Shown piece after piece: positions 51,597-61,715 of a stretch of DNA of 64,000 nucleotides. The stretch covers positions 1,364,001 to 1,428,000 of the forward strand of contig OX337234.1 of the NCBI GenBank assembly GCA_946965045.2, read 5' to 3'. How positions within the stretch are numbered: the first letter of the stretch is position 1; each line of letters starts with the position of its first letter. Below the pieces are notes generated by a model. The model searched no databases and was not told the origin of the DNA. It saw nothing but the letters and a program-made list of their open reading frames with translations. A program made the position numbers and the translations under genes. This DNA comes from Epithemia pelagica (lineage: Eukaryota > Bacillariophyta > Bacillariophyceae > Surirellales > Surirellaceae).

Positions 51597-53006
51597 ATGT
51601 ATTATGACCTTGTCATGACTTCGGCAAAGATTCTGATAAAGAAACCGGCCATGGTGGCAGCACTTTCATCGAGCACATCGACATCGGAAGTCAACACGAA
51701 TCGTTCGGCTGGTATGCTGAGGCAATCTACCGCGGCAAACGTTCCATCGGTCTCGGACCCACCTCCTCACGAAGCGCCTCTCGATCATGCATCTTCTGCC
51801 AAGTCCAGGTCCAGCAAGCCTCCTGCCTCCTGGAACCTCATGATTCGTCAACAATTTTCACTCTCCGCCATTGTACCATGGATTCGGTCTTTGTGCAGTA
51901 TCAAGTTGTTTGTCTTGCTGGTCCTATGTTTCCAAAACTCCATGTTCACGATTTTGCGAAGATACAGTCAAGGTGTCTTGCAAGAGACATACTCCAAGTA
52001 CGAAGTTTTACTCGCAGGGGAAGCCATGAAACTCTTGTTTTCTGCTTTTATGGTTCGAAACTGGCTTAAAGAGAATGCTGCCAAGACTACCGATTTACCC
52101 GAGAGTAGTCCTTTGATGAATTCTACCGATCTTAGTTCCCCTCCTGGTGGCAATAATTTGCAGAAGCATTTGTGGTATTTGGTATCTAAAAGTCACAAAA
52201 TGTTGGTCTTGGCACTCATTTATGGAGCCATGAATATATTGTCCTTTGTGTCATTGCGAAACATTGGCGCTGGACTGTTTACCGTCTTTGCACAATGCAA
52301 AATCTTGACGACCGCCACCTTTTCCACCCTCTTGTTACAACGGCATTATTCCGCCACCAAATGGCGGGCCTTGTTGGGTTTAATGTTTGGTGTCTTGCTC
52401 TTTAGTGAACCAATTTGGAGTCAAAGCAATTTGTTGCTCGAGTCTTCCTCCTCCAACCAAGAAACGACGAGCACCGGTGAAAAGGCAAATCCATTTTTGG
52501 GAACTGCAGCCGTCTTGGCCGAAGTTACCCTTTCGGGCTTTGCCTCCATTTACTTTGAAAAGGTTATCAAACTGGACCCCCTCAAGTTGACCATTTGGGA
52601 ACGTAATTTTCAATTGGCCTTGACTAGTTTTCCCGTGTATCTCGCCTTTATTGTCGCCGATGGTGGTGGTCCATCGGGGCAGATTGGAGGCGGTTGGTCT
52701 TGGTTGACCTGGACCGTTGCCGCCTTTGGAGCGGCCGGAGGGTTGTTGGTGGCCTTGTCCATCAAGTATGGCGATGCGATCTTAAAGACCTTGGCCACAA
52801 CGGGGGCAATTGTCCTCAGTAGTGTTTTGGATCACTTGGTGCTGGGCGGACCGCTTACACCCACCATGATGATTGCCGGTGTTCAAGTCATTTTGTCTAT
52901 TTTCAATTACACCTTTGACATGACACCACCACCCGCTCCTGCGAAACCTCCGGAGGATCCTCCCTCAATGACTGAAAAGGGGACCTCAAAAGGAAACGAT
53001 GTATGA
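51597..53006 (+). CDS. Nucleotide-sugar transporter (SLC35A-like)
   Basis: A 469-aa protein from the ATG at 51597; ATGs at 51615 and 51648 are possible starts too. About 90 N-terminal residues are Ser/Thr-rich and cytosolic. Then come about ten membrane helices, with LFVLLVLCFQNSMFTILRRYS, KYEVLLAGEAMKLLFSAF, FTVFAQCKILTTATFSTLLL, VTLSGFASIYFEKVIK, WERNFQLALTSFPVY and KYGDAILKTLATTGAIVLSS. These match the Golgi UDP-galactose/CMP-sialic acid transporter family, which brings nucleotide sugars into the Golgi in exchange for nucleotide monophosphates. A Ser-rich loop (about 275-295) interrupts the middle. The exact substrate cannot be read from sequence. Confidence 0.93.
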   Translation: MYYDLVMTSAKILIKKPAMVAALSSSTSTSEVNTNRSAGMLRQSTAANVPSVSDPPPHEAPLDHASSAKSRSSKPPASWNLMIRQQFSLSAIVPWIRSLCSIKLFVLLVLCFQNSMFTILRRYSQGVLQETYSKYEVLLAGEAMKLLFSAFMVRNWLKENAAKTTDLPESSPLMNSTDLSSPPGGNNLQKHLWYLVSKSHKMLVLALIYGAMNILSFVSLRNIGAGLFTVFAQCKILTTATFSTLLLQRHYSATKWRALLGLMFGVLLFSEPIWSQSNLLLESSSSNQETTSTGEKANPFLGTAAVLAEVTLSGFASIYFEKVIKLDPLKLTIWERNFQLALTSFPVYLAFIVADGGGPSGQIGGGWSWLTWTVAAFGAAGGLLVALSIKYGDAILKTLATTGAIVLSSVLDHLVLGGPLTPTMMIAGVQVILSIFNYTFDMTPPPAPAKPPEDPPSMTEKGTSKGNDV

Positions 53007-53444
53007 CAAAGTTAGCTATGCCCGTTCAAAACGAGCCACTGTGAATACATTTGGATCACGCAGCTGAAGTTTGGGGGGAGAGAACATTTTGGCTTGAAGC
53101 ACTTGCATGAGTTTGCAATGGGATTCTGTTGAGTTCATAAAATCCTCCTCGTTCAAGCACAAATCGTGAACACGGCAATCATTGCTTGTTCAACGTGTGT
53201 AGAGTCATGATCATGATTCATTGTTGGAGGAAAACAAGTAGCTAGAGAGATGCAGGGAAATCAGCGTCGGGATGAGTTAGTAATATATAGGTAGTGTTGT
53301 TGTTCCCAAGAAAACTGTAGGAGCCAAGTCCAGTCCAGAAGATGTGTTTGTTCGAAATGGATCTCTCGTCGTATACGAGTGGCATTGTGGGAAACAATGA
53401 ATCAATGGCAATTTTGTTGGTATGCTACTAGCTTTCTATGATTC

Positions 53445-55019
53445 CTACGAACGCCCTCGAGTGGGTCTCCATCGTGCCTTTTCTTCCGGTCGAAAGGGTA
53501 TTTTGTGCGTCGAACCGTCATCCTCAAAGGTCACTGTCATGAGCATATATTCTTCTCCGGTTCGATCGTCCACGATCAATTCGGGATCTTCCACCACCAC
53601 ACCTTGACACCATTCATACTCTTCGTTCCAAAAGTATTCGACCTCCGTTCCCTTCCCAAAGACAGATTTGGGTGGCAATTGCGGTCGTCCCACTTGCAAA
53701 TCGCGTTGCATTTCATCCGTTTGATCGGTCACAGCCTTGGCCATGCGACGTGCCCGTCCCATACGGACTGTCTCTTCGACGTGTTGGGTCACCAACCGCA
53801 ATCGTTCCACACTGTCTGTCACTTCCAACATTGTTCGACGAATGCCAGCCTTGAGTTCGGCCAATTCAGCGGCAAAAAAGGCCAAGGCAAACCATCGTTC
53901 GTTTGCTGGTACCATGGACAATTCATCCACCACATAGCCCTGAAAGACTTGAAGGAGAGCAGCCGTTTCTTCAGCCGCTTCTTGTTGAATATTGACATTG
54001 TTGCCACCCCCATTGCCTCCTTCCATGAGCGATCGTTCCAAAGGGGACATGGTTTGTTGTCGTTCGTCGACCACGGCTAATTGTTGATCGACATACTCGG
54101 ACAAGGCTTGCATCAAGCGTTGTTCCAATTCACGAGGTGTCAAACTGGTATAGTCATCAAACATATCGTCGTCGTCGTCGTCATCATCATCGTCGTCCTG
54201 AAAACGTTGCGCTACCAAGCCGTCCTTGTCATCAGTACTATCCAAAGAGTCTGGCAATTCCTCTACGACTGCAACGACAAAAGGGACAGTTTGCTTAATT
54301 TCTCGCACGACGAATCGGTACAATCCACGACACAAGACACTTTGAGGTGAGGACGACAACAAGTCTTGGGCGTACTCGGTTGGTTTGTCTTGGTCGTCGC
54401 CACTGTCGTTTGCCAATGATTCCAAGGAGGGAGACAAGACTTGCACAACACACCCAATGGCTCCTACCCAATCATCCTCGTTTGGTTTGGATACAACTTG
54501 TCCAAAGCAATGTTGAATGGGACCATCATCCAGAGAATAGTCGCCACGTTCCATGGCTGCTTCCACAATGGTCTTGTGAATGGGAAGGGCCATTTCCATA
54601 ACGTACAGATTCAAGGACGCTGACAAGACATCTGGCAAGTGACTACCCGGCAGGGCTTGAATCATTTGGCGCCTTCCAGTCTTGTCGTCGTCATCATCAT
54701 CATCTTCATCCTTGTCGTTCCAAGACGATAAATCCAAGAGTGGAATCTCAAGTCCCTGGTTCCATCCATTACTACTGCTGCTGCCGCTGGAGCTGTCAGT
54801 GTCGGAATCCTCGTCGTCAAACAAGTTTCGACACGTTCGACGATGTTGGATAGACCATGATGGTGTGTCAGCTCTAGGAAACAAGAAGGAGGAGGCCGTT
54901 TCTGTCGAAGATGGCGCCACAAAGGCACCTCCCACCACGGACACCAAGCCAGTGGCAGCCACGAACAGCACAATGGGACGTTGTAGCAGTAAGGGAGGAG
55001 TCCACATCCTCTTGCTCAT
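53445..55019 (-). CDS. Plastid-targeted LON-domain-like protein with Tudor/SH3-like tail
   Basis: A 524-aa protein. I chose the ATG at 55019 because MSKRMWTPPLLLQRPIVLFV leads to GGAFVAPSS, a signal peptide plus diatom-type plastid motif (Phe at +1); the frame runs up to 55253. An Asp/Ser-rich spacer is followed by LNLYVMEMALPIHKTIVEAA, GAIGCVVQVL and CRGLYRFVVREIKQTVPF, with VAVVEELPD. This resembles the LON N-terminal substrate-recognition domain without the protease. A helical middle (AELAELKAGIRRTMLEV) and a C-terminal Tudor/SH3-like fold (VEYFWNEEYEWCQGVVV, MTVTFEDDGSTHKIPF) follow. A binding or adaptor role in plastid protein quality control is an inference. Confidence 0.72.
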   Translation of the reverse strand: MSKRMWTPPLLLQRPIVLFVAATGLVSVVGGAFVAPSSTETASSFLFPRADTPSWSIQHRRTCRNLFDDEDSDTDSSSGSSSSNGWNQGLEIPLLDLSSWNDKDEDDDDDDDKTGRRQMIQALPGSHLPDVLSASLNLYVMEMALPIHKTIVEAAMERGDYSLDDGPIQHCFGQVVSKPNEDDWVGAIGCVVQVLSPSLESLANDSGDDQDKPTEYAQDLLSSSPQSVLCRGLYRFVVREIKQTVPFVVAVVEELPDSLDSTDDKDGLVAQRFQDDDDDDDDDDDMFDDYTSLTPRELEQRLMQALSEYVDQQLAVVDERQQTMSPLERSLMEGGNGGGNNVNIQQEAAEETAALLQVFQGYVVDELSMVPANERWFALAFFAAELAELKAGIRRTMLEVTDSVERLRLVTQHVEETVRMGRARRMAKAVTDQTDEMQRDLQVGRPQLPPKSVFGKGTEVEYFWNEEYEWCQGVVVEDPELIVDDRTGEEYMLMTVTFEDDGSTHKIPFRPEEKARWRPTRGRS

Positions 55020-55334
55020 GGCAATGCGAAAAATAAGTGCGAGACACTTCGAGAGAGAAGGTATCTTTTTGAACACAGCTAACATTGCTACCCTTAGTAT
55101 ACAGCTAGCTACTAGTAGGAGTAACCTTAGTTCGAAAGGCAGCCTGTAGACTCGCGTAATCCACTCTTTTTTCTTTTTAGAGCCTGTGACGATGGCAGCG
55201 ATAGGTGCCTTCTCCAGATGTCTTGAGTGCCGATACAAAGACGACACGTTCAAAACAATCAGGGTCCACTACGGTTTGCTCCACCAAACGAATCGCAGTT
55301 GGTCCCCCTCTCATCCTCATCCTCCTTCCTACTA

Positions 55335-56861
55335 CTACAAGGGTTCATCCGGAAAGGTACTGGGATGTCGCGTGGGACAGACACAAACCCCGGATTTTCG
55401 TTGACAGAGGGGACAAACAGTGGGACTTCGGGCTGGTTTTTTGGGTGGTGTCACTTTGGTCAAAAAGTCGATAATTTCTTGCGCCGAACCCACTTCCTTG
55501 GCAGTCTCCAAGGGTGTTTTGCCATCTCCATTGGACAAGGTAAGGACTTGGGGACAATAACGTACCATGGCTTGAAAATTGGCCAAATTCGAGGACTCGT
55601 AGGGTCGACTTGGGATTGGTTTTCGAGACGAGGTGGTGTTTAAATGGCGGGCGGTACTATTGTAATGACAAGCACTGTGCATAGGTGTATACCGGTCTCG
55701 ACAATGTGTTTGAACGGTCGCCATTTCCGGATAGTTTTGCAGCAAATATTCTACGACATCTTCGGTATTGTCCAAGGCGGCAAAATGCAACAAGGTGGCA
55801 CCCAAATCATCCAAGGGTGGATAGGGCGGAGGAGTCTCCGTGTTGTTGGTTTGGTCCTCCCACCAAACAAAATCGTCGTCCTCATTGCGAGGAAGAGCCG
55901 ACAGTAAAAATTGCATGACTTCTAAGGATTGATTCCTTGAGGCACGAAACAAGGGTGTTTCCGTCGAGTCGTCCTCCATACTAAGCGCCTGTGGAGCACA
56001 TTGGACCAAATACTGCACCACGGGTAAATTGCCTCGTTTCCAACAGGCTTGATGAAGTGGTGTCCGCCGTCGTTCGTCCAATGAGAGGGCACTTTCTGGA
56101 TTGAGTTCATAGACTCGCTTGACCAGGCTTAAACTGGCTTGACCGGCCGAAGCAGCATGCAAAATGGACCATTCGCCCTCATAGTCACGTTCGGCCGCTT
56201 CCGGCCATTCTTCCAACAAACGATCGACCACATTCATGGGAGATTTAAAAAATATAGCCAAATGCAATGGATACATACCATCTCGACGTGGTATCTGGAC
56301 AAAGGAAGGATCTTTCCGAATCATCCAATCCACCACTTGTAACGATGCTTGAAAGGTGCAGGCATAATGAAACGGCATTGTCCCCTTGACCGATTCCTTG
56401 TGATGCAAGGCATCTGGATACGCTTGGTACATGAATTCTAGCAAGTCTACATCCGGGGGTTGCAGGCAAGCGAGAATGGCCAGTGGATAGAGTTCTCGTG
56501 TTTCATCTTCTTGGTCCCATTGAATTATGAAGGTGCGATGACACAAGCCAGGATACTGACGGATCAAATGTGTCAATTGTGCATGATCGGCCCGTCGTGA
56601 TTCATCCACCACCACTTGATCGACCATTTCCCAAAAGATTTGCTCCGCAGCAATTTGTTTCACAATCCAGGCGGCCCCTTCTGGTATCTTCCAGGGTCCC
56701 TTTTCGTTGTAATCATTCCAGGATTCATCCTCCTCGTCCTTCATGCTTGTTGTCGTTGGATCGCAGTCACTCTTGCGTTGAAGCGATCGGTTTTCTGCTT
56801 TCTCACAGGACAAAGATGACGAGTCAGGTTGATCAATTAGAGACTGATATGGTACATCCAT
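55335..56861 (-). CDS. Ankyrin-repeat protein, paralog 2, with Cys-rich end
   Basis: A 508-aa protein from the ATG at 56861. It parallels the gene at 48878-50215: GPWKIPEGAAWIVKQIAAEQ, LTHLIRQYPGLCHRTFII, PFHYACTFQASLQVVDWMI, PLHLAIFFKSPMNVVDRLL, RTPLHQACWKRGNLPVVQYL, ATLLHFAALDNTEDVVEYL and RDRYTPMHSACHYN. Inserts (for example WWEDQTNNTETPPP) make it longer. The C-terminus adds CPLCQRKSGVCVCP, which could bind zinc and is absent from paralog 1. It is probably a cytosolic or nuclear scaffold. The two paralogs are on opposite strands and flank the transporter and LON-like genes. Confidence 0.88.
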   Translation of the reverse strand: MDVPYQSLIDQPDSSSLSCEKAENRSLQRKSDCDPTTTSMKDEEDESWNDYNEKGPWKIPEGAAWIVKQIAAEQIFWEMVDQVVVDESRRADHAQLTHLIRQYPGLCHRTFIIQWDQEDETRELYPLAILACLQPPDVDLLEFMYQAYPDALHHKESVKGTMPFHYACTFQASLQVVDWMIRKDPSFVQIPRRDGMYPLHLAIFFKSPMNVVDRLLEEWPEAAERDYEGEWSILHAASAGQASLSLVKRVYELNPESALSLDERRRTPLHQACWKRGNLPVVQYLVQCAPQALSMEDDSTETPLFRASRNQSLEVMQFLLSALPRNEDDDFVWWEDQTNNTETPPPYPPLDDLGATLLHFAALDNTEDVVEYLLQNYPEMATVQTHCRDRYTPMHSACHYNSTARHLNTTSSRKPIPSRPYESSNLANFQAMVRYCPQVLTLSNGDGKTPLETAKEVGSAQEIIDFLTKVTPPKKPARSPTVCPLCQRKSGVCVCPTRHPSTFPDEPL

Positions 56862-57779
56862 GATAAGTTCTTTTTATTGCTCGTCGAAGAAGGAATGAAT
56901 GAAGTCAATCATCTGCGGACCCGATACCCGATTCCCGTTAGCACGCTCTAGCGTCCCATTTCAAAATAGTTTATCCGCTTGTAACTTGTAACGAGCGTAT
57001 CATTTTGAAGCTTTAGGAAATCCTCATGACTCGTTTTTCAGCCAGTCGCTCATCCTCGTGAAGAGCAGCTCGGGTAGCTACGGCTGTACCCTATCTAGCT
57101 ACTCCTACTAGGTAGCTGTTACTCCTACACAAAGGTGAAGTTTATGTACTCTCTACTAGGTTCTCCTAGGAAGACTAGGTCCATGCTTCTCTCCTATCCA
57201 TGAAGCTGAGCGAAACTATCTCGACAAGCTAAGAAGAACCAAAAACGATAACTTGTGTGCAGACTTGCGACATACTCGATACGAAACTCTTCTCTCTTCC
57301 TTGCCATAATTTGTCATTGTGGCGGTTTGGACCATGTTTCGAGTGCAGTCGATAATTGACAGATGATGTTTGACCACGTGTATAAGGATGATCGCTCCCA
57401 AGTTCGCGTCGACCTGACGACGGTAGAGTGGCTCTGCCTCACTCAGTTTGCAAGAGGACTTTTGGTGTCATTGTGTGCCGGCGGAACAAAAATGTGAAAA
57501 AGGTGCAAGACTTTTGGAGCAGAAAGCAGGCCCTGATGTAGGCACCCCGTCCCAAATTACGTCGACGGTTACGGACTCCCTAGGGTTTTCTATGTACTAT
57601 AATTATTATGAATTACCATGAAGTAATAGTCATCGTTACGCTAAGGCGTACTCGTAGCTCGACAACGCGTTGGTTGCCCGCTCGGTAAGAACGGGTCTTG
57701 CGGCTCACCAAGCCTAAGAACGGGTCTTAGCGAGACGAAGACGAGACCAAAGGAGAGAAGAACCGTCATCTCTCTCGTC

Positions 57780-60700
57780 ATGTCGTCGGAGTTGTCCTCA
57801 CGACGAGTGCTTCCACAATCCGGAGAGGATCCGACTGCTCGAGGAGAGGATCTCCCTGCAGTGACGACCAATAACCAAACGAATGAGGATCCCCACCATC
57901 CTGCGGTTGCCGCCGCGGCATTGGGTGCCGCCCCTGCCGCCACCACCACCGGCGGCGAGAGCAATGCTGCTGCTGCTGTTGGATTCGTCCTTCCACCACC
58001 AACGAATGATGGAACGACTCGAGGAGACACCACACCAACACCGCTAGGCGTTGCCGCAGCAACCACAACCACAACAGCCGTAGCAACGACAACAGGAAGG
58101 AACGGTTCTGGATCTGCCATGGACGACTCGATGCGAGGCACCACTACCACGGAGGAGGATGCACCACCCACGCCACCGACCATTACCATGGATCCAGCGA
58201 CCGTGGCCTTGGCGGCGGCCACGGGTCCGACGGTCACGATTGATGGAGAAGTGTATACGGTGGCCAGGTTAGCACCGTCGGGAGCCGTCCTGCCCTATTA
58301 TCATCATGATGCGGCGGCGGCCCTGTCCACCTTTCATTCCAAGGCCGTGGCTGCCGCGGCCGCCCTGACCCATAATCCTACCACCAACGACGACAGTAAT
58401 AACAGTACCAACCACAACAACAACAACAGTAACAACACTAGTACCACCACGGCACCTTCCTGGACATTGACGGACACCATGGCCACATCCAATGTCACTC
58501 CCGTCTTTTGTACTCCCGTGCCACCCTTGCCTTCTGTGGGTGGCAGACGGTCTCTTCCGCTCACAACGACAACAACAACGACTACTACTACTACTGCAAC
58601 GACGACGACTCCCCTGGACGAAGCCGAAGCCGCACCCGCAGCACCACCCCCCAAAAAACGGAAACGAGGCCGACCCAAAAAGGCACCACCATCCTCCACA
58701 AAGGACAACGCCACAAATGACAATGACACTACCGACGCACCACCACCACCACCGTTGCCACCACCTCTCAACCCTCGTCAACTCCAGCGGCGGAGTAAGC
58801 GTCGTCCTCGGCATCGCAAAAAACGAGAGGACTGGACGCGCCATCATAACGATCCACCCCCGTCGCATTTGGATCCCAATCTCTTCTCCCAAACCGACCA
58901 TGCCGTGTACACCCAACCATGGCAAGTGGATTGGTTGGGTCCCACCTTGCGCCACGAAGCGTCCCAACACGGATGGCCCAAAGAACAACGACCCGCCATG
59001 GCGGCGGCGGCGGCGGAAACCGAACCAGCCGCTGCGGCACCCGACACGGACGAACCCGCCACGAACCAGACGACGGCACCCGTGGCAGCAGCAGCAGCAG
59101 CAGAAACACACGAGGAGGAGGGACCCGAACCAGAGAACGACAACGACAAGGACCCAGACGACGACGACGACGAGATTCCGGACATGCCCAATGGCATGGC
59201 GGACGTGGATCGATTGGCCGCCAAAGTGGGGGCCATTTTTACCATGGGACGAGAATTTTGCAACATTTTTCAAGCCAAACAAATGGCCGACTATGTCTTG
59301 GGACCGTGGGGAGTCCGGGTGCGACTCAATAGTGGATTGCGCATTTCCTGTTCCTATGGCAATATTGACACTCCGAGTGGACGAACCAGCACCACTGCCA
59401 AACCACCCGACGGAGCAGCTGCAGCAACCACACGGGCGGCGGCGGACCACCAGGACACTGGTGATCGGGAAGAATCCGCAGACGCAGCAGAAGAAACCAT
59501 GGCCCAAGCCACAACTGAGCCCAACGATGACGAAGACGTGCCAGAGCATGGACGGCCAAATGGTACAGAGAGCAACGAGACAAACACCACAGACGGCAAC
59601 ACAATGGGGGATCTGGCCACTGCCCCTGCGACCGGCGTCAAACGACGCTTGCGTCGGGCCGCCAAACTATCCTCCATTCATTGTCCCTTTCTCATTTGTC
59701 TGGCCGCCAAACATTCGGGTGGATATGAGACGCGGGAGGGGGAAAAAGTTCCCATTCCGCGCAGTCGAAATCCTGTGTGTGTCGTGGCGCATCATTTATT
59801 ACACAATCATGAGTGCAGTGCTGATACCTATGACTATGCGGGGAAACAAGGAGGAGTCTACCGACAGCAAAAATCCTGCAATCACATGGCACCCGCCATT
59901 CGACCCATTCGACTCAATCCAGAAGAAGAAGAAGAAACCAACGACAATGACAACGAGGGAACCGACCAGAACGGACGCAATAAACCAAAAATCTTGCAGG
60001 ATCCTCGGATGGAGCAAACATCCGTGCCGTGGGGCAATTATCATTTTCCTCCGGGTGCATTGGAATACCTTCGCAAATATCCGGATAAGAAACCCATGGA
60101 TTTGAATTGGTTGTGTTCCCCCCTCCTCGAAGAAGCCGAAAAGGTGTGGCCGAAACCGGGAGATATCAGCCCCTTGTTGGTGGCCAATGCCGATCGACTG
60201 CACGAATGTATGAAACAAATCTTTTATCGGGGTCGAGAATTTTGCAACATTTATCAAGCCCATCAGTTTGGAGAATATGTCATGGGACGGTGGGGCGCCA
60301 AACTCAAACAATTTAATTCCACCGCCTTGGCCTGTTGCTACGGTCATCCCGCCAATCGAACCAAACGACGATGGGATGAGGGCATCCCATTTAAACGTCG
60401 CAAGTCGGCACCCGCCATTTCGGCTACCGGTTGTCCCTTTCAGGTACACTTTACCTTTCGCTATCGAGCAGAAGGTGGCGACGGTCGGAAACGTTTGACA
60501 CGTAGCGAAAATCCCGTCCGGGTCACCATCTTTGACTTGACGCACAATCATGACTGCAGTGCCGAATCGCTCAAGAATTTAAAACAATCCTCGGGGGCCT
60601 ATACGCAAAACTTGGAACCAAGTGCCTGGAAGGAGATCCAAGAAGTCTTGAGCGACGACGAAGAAACCGATCATGGATCGGCCTTGAGGGAAATTCTTCG

Positions 60701-61715
60701 TCCCTACTTTGCACCGACCGTGCCAATTACCTCATCCGTCCTTTCCAATGTTCGTAGCAAAGCACGGGCCATGCGGGCCAAGAACACGCAAGAGGAGGAG
60801 GAGGAGGATGACGAGAGTTTTCAAAAACGCAGCGCCATTGTGTTCCGACGTCAGTCTTACCAACCACTGGATATGGCCCTGACGCTGGAGGACCACTTTA
60901 CTTGTGTGAATGGGTTTGTGAACAATATACATAGTGAGGCCAACCCTCGAGGCAAACTTCAATGGTTTCGCCCACCCGATTGCTGGAGTGAGGAGGAGGT
61001 GGAGGAAGGGGAAAAAGGCCGCTGGCATATTGACCCTGAATCGGGAGCCCTTATCCTGTATCCCACGGCCAAAAAGTGTTTTTGGAGACGAACCCATTTT
61101 GATCCTATTGTAATTCAGGACGAAGGAGCCTTTTTGTATGCAACGCTGGATCGTTCCCGGTCCTTCACAGTGGAGTCGTCCTTTCTATTGGAGGCGGCGT
61201 GTCAGTCAGATGAAGCTGGATTAATGATACGCTACGACGAGGAACATTGGATCAAGGTAGGGATTGAACTGTCGGATGGGAAAATACGACTGTCCTGCGT
61301 CGTGACAAATGTCTACAGCGACTGGTCCAGTCATTCTTCGTCGTGGCCCTTTACGACCATGGATACGCACACTTCTCGAACCTTCCACCCCAATGTCCTT
61401 CGTCGGACGGCCCGTCGAAACATATTTCAAGCCGGTTGTGCGCTTCGAATTCATTGTCGACGAAACAATATCATTGTGGAAGCCAAACAGGATGACGACG
61501 ATGACGGGTGGGAATTGATACGTCTGGCGCACTTGATGGAAGGTACCGTGGACCTGACCGAGACGGAAGAAACCGAGAAAGATCAGGTCAAGGGGCCAAG
61601 TGCCAGTTCGTTTTGGGTCGGAGTCTTTGCCTGCGCTCCACAAGAACAACAGGGAGGACATGCTACATTCAATACTTTCCGTGTTATGGAAGGATCCAGT
61701 TATGATACCCGGTAG
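57780..61715 (+). CDS. FAR1/WRKY-GCM1-like twin zinc module protein with DUF1349-like C-terminus
   Basis: A 1311-aa protein from an ATG at 57780, one exon. The first 490 residues are low complexity (Ala, Thr, Asn, Asp, Pro) with an AT-hook-like KKRKRGRPKKAPP near 291-303. Two copies of a FAR1/MULE-type zinc module follow. Module 1 begins GREFCNIFQAKQMADYV (about 490) and ends SSIHCPFLICLA...HLLHNHECSA, split by an acidic insert. Module 2 begins GREFCNIYQAHQFGEYV (about 818) and ends ISATGCPFQVHF...DLTHNHDCSA, unsplit. The Cys/Cys/His-x-His pattern fits WRKY-GCM1 DNA binding. The C-terminus (about 1124-1300) reads EAGLMIRYDEEHWIKVGIEL and CVVTNVYSDWSS, like DUF1349 concanavalin-type domains. 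A DNA-binding role is likely; the meaning of the C-terminal domain is unknown. Confidence 0.78.
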   Translation: MSSELSSRRVLPQSGEDPTARGEDLPAVTTNNQTNEDPHHPAVAAAALGAAPAATTTGGESNAAAAVGFVLPPPTNDGTTRGDTTPTPLGVAAATTTTTAVATTTGRNGSGSAMDDSMRGTTTTEEDAPPTPPTITMDPATVALAAATGPTVTIDGEVYTVARLAPSGAVLPYYHHDAAAALSTFHSKAVAAAAALTHNPTTNDDSNNSTNHNNNNSNNTSTTTAPSWTLTDTMATSNVTPVFCTPVPPLPSVGGRRSLPLTTTTTTTTTTTATTTTPLDEAEAAPAAPPPKKRKRGRPKKAPPSSTKDNATNDNDTTDAPPPPPLPPPLNPRQLQRRSKRRPRHRKKREDWTRHHNDPPPSHLDPNLFSQTDHAVYTQPWQVDWLGPTLRHEASQHGWPKEQRPAMAAAAAETEPAAAAPDTDEPATNQTTAPVAAAAAAETHEEEGPEPENDNDKDPDDDDDEIPDMPNGMADVDRLAAKVGAIFTMGREFCNIFQAKQMADYVLGPWGVRVRLNSGLRISCSYGNIDTPSGRTSTTAKPPDGAAAATTRAAADHQDTGDREESADAAEETMAQATTEPNDDEDVPEHGRPNGTESNETNTTDGNTMGDLATAPATGVKRRLRRAAKLSSIHCPFLICLAAKHSGGYETREGEKVPIPRSRNPVCVVAHHLLHNHECSADTYDYAGKQGGVYRQQKSCNHMAPAIRPIRLNPEEEEETNDNDNEGTDQNGRNKPKILQDPRMEQTSVPWGNYHFPPGALEYLRKYPDKKPMDLNWLCSPLLEEAEKVWPKPGDISPLLVANADRLHECMKQIFYRGREFCNIYQAHQFGEYVMGRWGAKLKQFNSTALACCYGHPANRTKRRWDEGIPFKRRKSAPAISATGCPFQVHFTFRYRAEGGDGRKRLTRSENPVRVTIFDLTHNHDCSAESLKNLKQSSGAYTQNLEPSAWKEIQEVLSDDEETDHGSALREILRPYFAPTVPITSSVLSNVRSKARAMRAKNTQEEEEEDDESFQKRSAIVFRRQSYQPLDMALTLEDHFTCVNGFVNNIHSEANPRGKLQWFRPPDCWSEEEVEEGEKGRWHIDPESGALILYPTAKKCFWRRTHFDPIVIQDEGAFLYATLDRSRSFTVESSFLLEAACQSDEAGLMIRYDEEHWIKVGIELSDGKIRLSCVVTNVYSDWSSHSSSWPFTTMDTHTSRTFHPNVLRRTARRNIFQAGCALRIHCRRNNIIVEAKQDDDDDGWELIRLAHLMEGTVDLTETEETEKDQVKGPSASSFWVGVFACAPQEQQGGHATFNTFRVMEGSSYDTR

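Noticed and set aside
57641-58237. 198-codon minus frame, and a 426-codon minus frame at 58269-59549
   Set aside because: Antisense to low-complexity Ala/Thr/Pro codons of the 1311-aa gene; Val/Gly/Trp-rich text is typical of shadows.
58492-60105. 537-codon plus frame inside the fusion gene
   Set aside because: Out-of-frame shadow; its His/Pro/Thr/Lys text has no domain while the main frame has paired zinc modules.
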